Shown here: piece after piece, positions 11,201-23,551 of the stretch
Layout of the letters: every line of letters begins with the position of its first letter
Numbering within the stretch: position 1 is the stretch's first letter
DNA from: Ridgeia piscesae
Lineage: Eukaryota; Annelida; Polychaeta; Sabellida; Siboglinidae
NCBI GenBank assembly: GCA_025642075.2
Contig: JAODUO010000073.1
Span: forward strand, 62,001-126,000
Direction of reading: 5' to 3'
Length of the DNA stretch: 64,000 nucleotides
Made by a program: the position numbers and the translations under genes
Notes under the pieces: model-generated
Database searches by the model: none
Told to the model about the DNA's origin: nothing
Seen by the model: the letters and a program-made list of their open reading frames with translations, nothing else

Positions 11201-14200
11201 ATTTCTGTGTCAGTACACTGATCCCTAAATGTGTTTTAATGAACAAAATGTTTTGCTAATATAACTTATCTGTATATGTTAATGTTCAAATTGTATGCAA
11301 AAGAAGTGTAATAATAATAATAATAATAAAGCTTTATTGCCATATTCAACGTGCAATACATGATGAATTGGAATGTAGTATGCGTTGACTCATATATAGG
11401 CACTATATGAGTCAACGCCAGACTACATTCCAATTCATCATGTAACGCACGTTGAATAAGGCAATAAAGCTTTATTAGTGCCTATATATACAATAAAATG
11501 AAATATGGTAAATAAGATATAGATATAAGATATACATTGTACATAATTTGTTCTTTAAAATGTTTTTAATATAATAAATAAATAAAGACTAAATAAAAAT
11601 AATAGATTATCTATTTAACAATAATTATGGTATAAACTAGTTAATATATATATATATATTGATTTTATATTTATATATATATATATATAAAAATTAAATT
11701 TCCCTTAAAATTGTTTAATATATATATATAAATTATGTTCTAAAAATATAATTTAAATTAGTAAGCATACATTATAAGAGGACTAAAATATTATTTAAAA
11801 TTATATTTACAATTGAATGTGTCCAATTTTGTTTAAAAATATATTTATACAATTATTTAGTTAAGCTAAAATTTCTGGAGAAGAGATATTTATTTTACAG
11901 ATGTTAATGATCCTATAAAAGACTAACTGTGAATTACTTTGCCACATCCATGGCTATTATTGGCAGCAAGTGTACTGAACAACAAGTTTGATATCGTAAT
12001 GGACAGGTTATATTTTTAATTGCCTAATAAATAAAAGGATCCGTCATAATTTCACCTGTCTTTGGGCACTCCGTGCACTCAGGTGTATTAACCCATTTTA
12101 TCCTGAAGCTAGTGCAGACGAGTTGCAGCCAGTTACTGATCATTTCCTCAAACCAATCTGTCAGCATTAAAAAATGACAGCCCTTCATTTAAAATGGACA
12201 TAACTTTATTATTTGTCAATCAATTTTTAAATGTGATATACCTTTAGAAAGTAGATAAAATAAACTATACAGTCGCATCAACAAACTCATAGTTTTATCA
12301 TTTATATTATGTGTGGCATATGGCAAAACATGCCCAATAAATTCAAACCTATGTTGAGGTTTGTCACATTACTTTTCACCCGACATTTTCGCCATGAAGG
12401 AAGCAACATGTCAAAGAGCAAGTTGAGTTTATTTTATGCATTAGTCTCTGCTGAAAATAAAGGTATACAACTTGTCCACACATCTTGGATAATAATCTCA
12501 TTATGTAAAATTGTTTGTAATACCCCCATATCAGTCGATTGAAACCCCAATGTGTGGCGCCGCTAAGCGGAAATATGCAAATTTGTTAAATATTTTCTGT
12601 CAACGATGTATAATTCTGTGGCTCATTTCTTATAACTAGTACAGAAGTACTCTAAAGTAACAACTTTGGTCAACATTTCAACGTCACTTTATTTATGAAG
12701 TAGTTAGTGTCGTTGGAAATAATCTTAACTTTGTTTGGTGCCAAAAATACTGCGTGGAGTGAGGTGGGCGAAAATTGATGCCGTTGTCGGCTGACCCACT
12801 TCGATGGCTTCAAAGTATATCTTCACGGACAAATGTCGCATCAAATACCATAACCGTCCATCTTATATTGTTTATCCACTTGTCGGCCTTCTTGTCATAA
12901 CCAGTATGAAGTAAATTAGCGGAGTTATCCTTCAAAATACGTCAATATTTAACGATCTTTGCGACTCGACGCCATCTTTGATTTCACTTTAGCTTGGGGG
13001 TACCCGCTTTATACTGCAAATACCCAAAGAACGGCACCGATTGGTTGAAAAATATGAGTTTCCTAGTGATCCCGATATACTGACGTCATTCGGTGTTAAC
13101 CAGCCAATGGGATTCCAAAACGTCAGAGTGCAGGGAAGCCGTGTCAAGTGCAAACTACGACTAGAATCGTATTCCGGATAAAAAGGGTAACTACGACTAG
13201 AATCGTATTCCGGATAAAATGGGTTAACTTATCAAACATGGAAGTGACACAGTTATCCAGTCATTTTGTTCCATTTGAGTGTGGCTGATGTTACAAGTTA
13301 TTTCAAAGTACATACCAATAAAAAATACACTACCACAGGCCTAGGAAAGGTCAGATGGCTACTTATTGGCATTTCCTGGAATAGCCTTTTGATATGTGAC
13401 ACATGCATTCTCCTGGTTGTTACGGCCACAGTCATAACCGTAGAAGACAAGAACTAGGGCAAAGTACAGTTGATTCAGTGTGCATTGATTCCACTTGTGC
13501 ATAGGCTGTGTGTCAGGGCTGCTGAGAGCATTTCACTAGCATTGTTAAGAGCTCTTTAACATGATTTCCTTGCACTCTTAAAATCAATTTTGATCTTTAA
13601 CAGTGATCTTGAATACCTGGAAATTGTCAACGGGATATTGTCACTGGTGTCTCATGGAAATAATGTCCTCTGTATTATGGCAACAGATATTTCTATTTTG
13701 AGAAAAAAACTCATTCAATTTAACAATGGAATTGTTTAATGATGAATTTTCCCTTAAGAGCTCTACATCAGAGTGACACAGTCCCCAAGGTGTTGGGACC
13801 CACCACCCTGACACACTGAGGCTGCAATGAGGACATGTGTTGTAGGTGTGAGGTGACAGTGGTCGGCCAGCCAGTGAAGAGAGGAACTGTCATGTATGTA
13901 GGTGAGTGCAATGTCATTGTCAATGTCACCTCCCTCAGCCGTCTCACTGTTACATCGATACAACGAACCCGCTTAGAAATGTCAACTACCTTTGGTTCAG
14001 AACTTGAAATCATGGCCTGTCATTTTGTAATTTTGTGCCGGGCAACTGCAATTCTTATTTGAAATTTATCATGAAACAACTCGGGGCCTCGTGTTAATTG
14101 TCTTGAATTCTCAGCTCTCTGAAAAGACACAATATATATTGCAAAAAATTACTATTTTTGGTGTTCAAAGACTTATTCGCTATGTATTTGATCACATACA

Positions 14201-15981
14201 AATTATAGATGTCTAGAAATGTACGTGTATGCATAACAATTATTATATCTGTAAGTTGATACAGACAGACATTACAGTAGCTGTGTTGTGGTATATCCAC
14301 AGATACAAACAGAACACACTATAGGGAAATGATTAAGGATCTAGTTCTGTCAGTCTATCACAAGTTGAACCTTGTTGCAGGTATGACAGATTTCAAGCCA
14401 GGTCACTGGGTGGGAGTCCAGTATGACGAACCACTCGGCAAGAATGATGGCAGGTAAATAAGTTTTGTTTTTGAATGTCCACACGCATACACTTCTGGAG
14501 TTAATGTTGATTAGATGTTACGATGAATATGCAGGTAACTATAACTTGATATTTTGGCACGTCTTGACATTTGGACTGCTACTTACCATTGTAAAAAAGT
14601 AAAGGTAAGTTCTTATATAGTGCAGTATTCAATCCTGAAGATTGCTCAAAGCACTTGACTCTATTCCAGGGCAGACCTGTTCAGTTCAACTCCATCTTCC
14701 ATCCATTTCCCTGAGAAACATCAAGTCATGCTGCAATTAATATCTATGGTTCGTACACAAATATCCACCACTGTCTACAGCCAGGTACTCATTCATACAG
14801 CTGAAAGAATTGGAGCAATGAAAAAACTTGCCCACAGTTTGAAACAGCAACACAGTGTTTTCTTAGTCAAGAATCCGAAGATGCTAAAGCATTACATGTT
14901 ATGTAACCCTGATGTACACTTACTTAATTCATTATCATCCTGTGATTTGTAACCAATTCTTTATCCAACATGTGGCAGCACCTGTATCTTAATTTTCCTG
15001 TTAGCCACATCATCGCAGCACTAATGGACAGATGAGGTCAGTGTCCACACTGACTTGAGGCGTGTCACTAGTTAGCTCTAGATGGCACTGAAGAGCCGTA
15101 TGAAGACAGCAAGCTGGCCGCCATATGATAGACACAGGTGGTAGGATTGACTCAGACTAAGCTGTATTCAAATGATGACAATTACACAGCTGCGTGGGGG
15201 GTTTATTACCATCATACATCATGCGGTCATTTAGTCTGCCAACGTTTTGTTAGTTTGGTCCAGATAATTTCTCGTCTTCATTGGCTAGAACGCACAGGTG
15301 TGACAACAGGACGTTAACTGATGTTATGGTTCTGTTGGCACAGGTATGAGCCTCTATAGATGTTAAATTCTGTATTTATGCATTTGCAGGTATCTTGTCT
15401 TCAGGCAGTAATTTGGACGAGTTTGTGGAAAAAACACAAAGACCACCTGGTGTCTAATTAGGTCAAAACCAAATTGTTTCACTTCTTTTGTGCTTGTTAT
15501 TGTGCATCTGTTCACAAAATAAGAACTTGCAACAAAATTACAATCACTGGTAATTGTTCAGCGCATGTGTTTAAGAAACAATTTATGAGTTTGTTATCAC
15601 TAATTGTGTGCATATAAAAACTGTAACTTGAAACATAGTAAATGCTCTTGGCACATGGTAGGTATTAAATTTTTGGTTTTATTAAACAGAATTTGTGTTG
15701 GCTTTGCATTCATCGGAACATAAATTGCTAATTTTCTTTCCTGGAAAGGCTGGAATATATGTTGTTGACAGGTTTCCTTTTCAGACATAACCGATCTTAA
15801 CAAGGCCATTCCATGATTTGAATGAGACTCCGCAGCATCCTAAGCTTTGTAATTTACCTATCGTAGACATGTATTAATACGGCAGTTTATTTAGAAATAC
15901 CCTAGTTTAGAGTCCTTCGGGCTGAAGGTTACTGTTAGATTATTGTTATTGGCAGGTTTCAGAAAGACCCGTGTGCATGCA

Positions 15982-16048
<67 letters not shown>

Positions 16049-19000
16049 AGATCAATCATGTCACACTCACTGGCTCTGTCAATGTCAGTCTTGTGGGACC
16101 ATGTGTTGACATCAGGTGACAGACCCACAGTGTTTTAAAGAGCAGCTGAAAAACAACACTGTTGTGGTTGTATTCAGTTATGTGAGTGCCTACGTTATAA
16201 TCAGTCACTGTGTTGTGGTTGTATTCAGTTATGTGAGTGCCTACGTTGTAATCAGTCACTGTGTTGTGGTTGTATTCAGTTATGTGAGTGCCTATGTTAT
16301 AATCAGTCACTGTGTTATGGTTGTATTCAGTTATGTGAGTGCCTACGTTATAATCAGTCACTGTGTTGTGGATGTATTCAGTTACGTGAGTGCCTACGTT
16401 ATAATCAGTCACTGTGTTGTGGTTGTATTCAGTTATGTGAGTGCCTACGTTATAATCAGTCACTGTGTTGTGGTTGTATTCAGTTATGTGAGTGCCTACG
16501 TTATAATCAGTCACTGTGTTATGGTTGTATTCAGTTATGTGAGTGCCTACGTTATAATCAGTCACTGTGTTGTGGTTGTATTCAGTTATGTGAGTGCCTA
16601 CGTTATAATCAGTCACTGTGTTGTGGATGTATTCAGTTACGTGAGTGCCTACGTTATAATCAGTCACTGTGTTGTGGTTGTATTCAGTTATGTGAGTGCC
16701 TACGTTATAATCAGTCACTGTGTTGTGGTTGTATTCAGTTATGTGAGTGCCTAGTAATCATCATGTGTTACTGGTTTGTATTCAGTCATTTAAGTGCCAT
16801 ATGTTATGAATCAGTCACTAGTTTGTGTTTACCTATCAGTGTATTAATAGGCAGTTGAAAACCTAGTTTAATCTTCACTGGGTTATGGTTGTATTCAGTT
16901 ATGTGGGGCCACGTTATAATCAGTCACTGTGTTGTGGTTGTATTCAGTGTCGTGAGTGCCTACGTGTAATCAGTCACTGTGTTGTGGTTGTATCCAGTTC
17001 ATGGTGAGTGCCTACGTTAAGATCAGTCAAACTGTTGTGGTTGTATTCAGTTATGTGAGTGCCTACTTATAATCAGTCACTGTGTTGTGGTTGTATTCAG
17101 TTATGTGAGTGCCTAGTTATAATCAGTCACTGTGTTGTGGTTGTATTCAGTTATGTGAGTGCCTACGTTATAATCAGTCACTGTGTTGTGGTTGTATTCA
17201 GTTATGTGAGTGCCTACGTTGTAATCAGTCACTGTGTTGTGGTTGTATTCAGTTATGTGAGTGCCTACGTTGTAATCAGTCACTGTGTTGTGGTTGTATT
17301 CAGTTATGTGAGTGCCTACGTTATAATCAGTCACTGTGTTGTGGTTGTATTCAGTTATGTGAGTGCCTACGTTATAATCAGTCACTGTGTTGTGGTTGTA
17401 TTCAGTTATGTGAGTGCCTACGTTTAATCAGTCACTGTGTTGTGGTTGTATCAGTTATGTGAGTGCCTACGTTTAATCAGTCACTGTGTTGTGGTTGTAT
17501 TCAGTTATGTGAGTGCCTACGTTATAATCAGTCACTGTGTTGTGGTTGTATTCAGTTATGTGAGTGCCTACGTTATAATCAGTCACTGTGTTGTGGTTGT
17601 ATTCAGTTATGTGAGTGCCTACGTTATAATCAGTCACTGTGTTGTGGTTGTATTCAGTTATGTGAGTGCCTACGTTATAATCAGTCACTGTGTTGTGGTT
17701 GTATTCAGTTATGTGAGTGCCTACGTTGTAATCAGTCACTGTGTTGTGGTTGTATTCAGTTATGTGAGTTTGCCTATGTTATAATCAGTCACTGTGTTGT
17801 GGTTGTATTCAGTTATGTGAGTGCCTATGTTATAATCAGTCACTGTGTTGTGGTTGTATTCAGTTATGTGAGTGCCTACGTTGTAATCAGTCACTGTGTT
17901 GTGGTTGTATTCAGTTATGTGAGTGCCTACGTTGTAATCAGTCACTGTGTTGTGGTTGTATTCAGTTATGTGAGTGCCTACGTTATAATCAGTCACTGTG
18001 TTGTGGTGAATGTCAACAGGTTACGTCAATATCACAAACAATTCTTATCCTAGTCATTTGGGGGCCGTCATTACATGATTTTTTCTTTTTAAATTGCAAC
18101 TGCACTGCACGGTAGTATTATGTAGGGGTGGTTTCACCGAAAAGGAAAATTGTTATGGTAGAAAGTTTGACTGATAACCAAAGGAGTCATATATGTCGGG
18201 TTGATAACCAAAGGAGTAATTTGGGGGCCTCATAACCAAAAGGGGTTTATATCTTTTTAAGCCTGATACCAAGGAGTATTATTTTTTGGGGGTGGGTTAC
18301 CAAAAAGGGGAAAATTGATGATAACAAAAGTTTGACTGATAACCAAAGGAGTCATATATCTCGGGCTTGATAACCAAAGGAGTAATATATCTCAGCCTGA
18401 TAACCAAAGGAGTCGTATATCTCAGCCTGATAACCAAAGGAGTCGTATATCTTTTAGCCTGATAACCAAAGGAGTCATATATCTCAGCCTGACAACCAAA
18501 GGAGTCATATATCTCGGCCTGATAACCAAAGGAGTCATATATCTCGGCCTGATAACCAAAGGAGTCATATCTCAGCCTGATAACCAAAGGACTCATATAT
18601 CTCGGCTGCTGTCGTCATTCTCAGCAGTGATGTCTTTCTCTGTGAAAACAAAGGGTGTATATCTCACCTGACAACCTGCGCGGAGTTCATATATCTCCCA
18701 GGGGGGTGATCAACACAAAGGAGTCGCTATATTCGCCTGATTTACCGTAGGGAGTGTATATCTACCGATAACCAAAGGACTCATATATCTCGGCTGCTGT
18801 CGTCATTCTCAGCAGTGATGTCTTTCTCCGTGAAGGTTGGGTGTATCATCTACAATAAAACACTGCGCTGTGATTACACTGATCTCTCCGTAGGTTGGTT
18901 GTATCATCTACAATAAAACAGTGCGCTGTGATTACACTGATCTCTCCGTAGGTTGGGTGTATCATCTACAATAAAACAGTGCGCTGTGATTACACTGATC

Positions 19001-21650
19001 TCTCCGTAGGTTGGGTGTATCATCTACAATAAAACACTGCGCTGTGATTACACTGATCTCTCCGTAGGTTGGTGTATCATCTACAATAAAACACTGCGCT
19101 GTGATTGCACTGATCTCTCCGTAGGTTGGGTGTATCATCTACAATAAAACACTGCGCTGTGATTACACTGATCTCTCCGTAGGTTGGGTGTATCATCTAC
19201 AATAAAACACTGCGCTGTGATTACACTGATCTCTCCGTAGGTTGGGTGTATCATCTACAATAAAACACTGCGCTGTGATTACACTGATCTCTCCGTAGGT
19301 TGGGTGTATCATCTACAATAAAACACTGCGCTGTGATTGCACTGATCTCTCCGTAGGTTGGGTGTATCATCTACAATAAAACACTGCGCTGTGATTACAC
19401 TGATCTCTCCGTAGGTTGGGTGTATCATCTACAATAAAACACTGCGCTGTGATTGCACTGATCTCTCCGTAGGTTGGTGTATCATCTACAATAAAACAGT
19501 GCGCTGTGATTACACTGATCTCTCCGTAGGTTGGGTGTATCATCTACAATAAAACACTGCGCTGTGATTACACTGATCTCTCCGTAGGTTGGTTGTATCA
19601 TCTACAATAAAACAGTGCGCTGTGATTACACTGATCTCTCCGTAGGTTGGGTGTATCATCTACAATAAAACACTGCGCTGTGATTACACTGATCTCTCCG
19701 TAGGTTGGGTGTATCATCTACAATAAAACAGTGCGCTGTGATTACACTGATCTCTCCGTAGGTTGGGTGTATCATCTACAATAAAACAGTGCGCTGTGAT
19801 TACACTGATCTCTCCGTAGGTTGGGTGTATCATCTACAATAAAACAGTGCGCTGTGATTACACTGATCTCTCCGTAGGTTGGGTGTATCATCTACAATAA
19901 AACACTGCGCTGTGATTGCACTGATCTCTCCGTAGGTTGGGTGTATCATCTACAATAAAACACTGCGCTGTGATTACACTGATCTCTCCGTAGGTTGGGT
20001 GTATCATCTACAATAAAACACTGCGCTGTGATTGCACTGATCTCTCCGTAGGTTGGGTGTATCATCTACAATAAAACACTGCGCTGTGATTACACTGATC
20101 TCTCCGTAGGTTGGGTGTATCATCTACAATAAAACACTGCGCTGTGATTGCACTGATCTCTCCGTAGGTTGGGTGTATCATCTACAATAAAACACTGCGC
20201 TGTGATTACACTGATCTCTCCGTAGGTTGGGTGTATCATCTACAATAAAACAGTGTGCTGTGATTACACTGATCTCTCCGTAAGTTGGGTGTATCATCTA
20301 CAATAACACACTGCGCTGTGATTACACTGATCTCTCCGTAGGTTGGGTGTATCATCTACAATAAAACACTGCGCTGTGATTGCACTGATCTCTCCATAGG
20401 TTGGGTGTATCATCTACAATAAAAACAGTGCGCTGTGATTGCACTGATCTCTCCGTAGGTTGGGTGTATCATCTACAATAAAAACAGTGCGCTGTGATTA
20501 CACTGATCTCTCCGTAGGTTGGGTGTATCATCTACAATAAAAATACTGCGCTGTGATTACACTGATCTCTCCGTAGGTTGGGTGTATCATCTACAATAAA
20601 ACACTGCGCTGTGATTACACTGATCTCTCCGTAGGTTGGGTGTATCATCTACAATAAAACAGTGCGCTGTGATTGCACTGATCTCTCCGTAGGTTGGGTG
20701 TATCATCTACAATAAAACAGTGCGCTGTGATTGCACTGATCTCTCCGTTGTTATTTCCCTAATGTCAACCCCAGATGGCCACCACACGTCTCCTTGGGCT
20801 TCTTGGATCAAGCGTTTTTGCATCTTCTTTGAATATTTAACCTGTTTTGTCAGTGTAAGAATAACAAACAACAGTTGGCATTGTCCTTTGAGAATCTATT
20901 AGCTGTCGTCACCTTAGGTTTAACCAGTTTTGGTCATTCTTTGTTATCCCTGCGGATGAAGTGGTGTCTAATAATAACTAGACACAGAAGTCACGTCTCG
21001 GCACTCAGGATGTTTTCTAGATCCATTTATATCTTGTTCAATAATGGTGTTTTTTCCTGAATAGCTATTCAATAAATCTTTATTACTTTTTTTAAATTAA
21101 ATTTGCAGACATCTGTGTTTATGCCTGTTGTTGAATTTACTGTGCACCAGATGTTGACTTTGAGATGCGGCAAGGATGCACCATGCACTAGCATTAGTTT
21201 GCATTTATCATCATTGCAAAAGCAGATGCACTATGAGTAGAAACTGTGAACTGTACCAGCCTTCGGCATGACTTACCAGCACTCGGTCTGTCCGCGGTGC
21301 TATATTGTGATGTACTCAGCATGAAGCATTCTAGAGAGCCTACCTTAAAGTCATCAAATAATTGTAGAAGTCTGTTTTTGCCACTGCATAAGATCTGCAT
21401 TAGTAATGTTTTCACACACGTCACTGGAGATGATGTTACAAATTGCAGTGTAGTCAGTTATTGTGTTATAGGAATGTATTATACAGTTGTAAAGTGTACA
21501 ATAGGAATGTATTATACAGTTGTAAAGTGTACAATAGGAATGTATTATACAGTTGTAAAGTGTACAACAGAAATGAATACATTCAACTGTTGGTAGTAAT
21601 CTTCTAATCAGTTCTGTTGTGTATTATGCTGGCAAGAACTTATTATAGTT

Positions 21651-21681
<31 letters not shown>

Positions 21682-22890
21682 GACCTTCCAAAGGATAGTA
21701 AAATGTTTGATGTTATTATGTATGCTGACGATACCACTTTATTTAGCTCAATCAATCATTTTCATAAACATTTATTGAACAAAACTCTGTAATTTTTTAT
21801 AATTTTTTATTATGAACTTCAAAAGATACATGAATGGATAAACATTACTAGATTATCACTAAATATGAACAAATGCAATGTTATGTCTGTCCATATATAT
21901 GCAAGACAAAGTCAGAAATTAATCACTTAGCATTAAACGGACCACAAATTGAAAGATTGAATTAATAAAAAATATTAGGTTTAACTTTAGATACAAATTT
22001 AAATTGGAAGACGGATGTTGTTAAATTATCAAACGAGTGTTCAAAATTTTTCGACATTTTGAACAGATAAAAATACATATTTCCATTAGAAATTTAAATC
22101 CTTTTATATATTTAACTATTATTATCTCATCCATTATTGTATCTTAGCGTGGGGTTACCAAGGTAGCCGGAAATAGTAAATTCAAAAGGAAGCTCTAATA
22201 ATTTTGACTATAAGCAAATACAATTCCCACTCTGAGCCACGTTTAAAAAAACTTTATTTCAAAAAAATAGACGATATTGTAATATTACATGAACTTCAAC
22301 TCTATTTTAAGTGCTTATAAAAACAATTTACCAGCCTATCTCTTAAACTGGAAATGTAATGCAATAACATCTGTACATAATTATAATACAAGGAGGACAA
22401 CTGGGTTGTACTTATTTAAAATAAAACATGAATTTGCAAAAAAGTTTTTAAGATACAACTTACCATATCATATTGACAATACCCCTAAATTAGTTGCTGC
22501 GAGATTTGAAACACACAGTTACCGAGGATTTGCTAATTATGTCAGAAATAATTTGTTTACTAAAATATGTTGAAACTTGTACAGTCTTCAATTGCTTCAT
22601 ATTATGTCAACAAATATAATGTATGTGTATACTATATCTGTGTATTGCTTATATGCAAATGTCTATATTGAAGCAAGACATACGACGGGTTGTCCTGCAC
22701 ATAACTTGATTTCTCTTTGTTTATCTGCACATCGTACTTCTGTGAATACAGCCTGTATAAATCGCAATTCACAATTACTTTAGTGGCTCGGACACCTGCT
22801 CTTGCTCCTGTGATAGCGACTATTAAGTCTTAATAGGAGTCACAGCTCCTTCTATTATATTACTGCAGAATTACATTGTTTGTGTGTACA

Positions 22891-22946
<56 letters not shown>

Positions 22947-22951
22947 TATAT

Positions 22952-22993
<42 letters not shown>

Positions 22994-23483
22994 TATACAT
23001 ATATATACATATATATATATATATATACATATATATAATATATGTATATTTAGGTGTCTATATGTGGGTGTATCTATACGTATATCTACGCATATGTAGA
23101 TATATACTTGTATTCTTTGTTGTTCGATTGTCTATTGGGGTCAAAAATAAACTTTCTTGTTCTTGTGTATCACATGTTTAGAGACTGGTGTCAGTTTTGT
23201 AGAGAGATAATGACCAACTGAACACTATGACACATGCTGTCTGTCATCAGTCAACTAAACACACTGTCATAATGGATAACTCAACCCTGCCACACAAGAC
23301 ACAGTGTCTGCGATATGAACAGTGATTCTAATGAAATAGCATGGTTTTTATAGCTCAACTTGTTTATGGACAACACAAACATCAGGTGTTTCGCACAGTT
23401 TCTAGATTAGGCCAATGCACAGTTAATTAGTGACACAAGTCGGGATATCCAGAATAACGGTATTCCTACGCGTGCGTCACGCA

Positions 23484-23551
<68 letters not shown>

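Noticed and set aside
16056..18053. Open frames of 90-220 codons on both strands in the 51-bp array
   Set aside because: The period is a multiple of three and the unit has no stop in these frames; there is no domain and no splice context.
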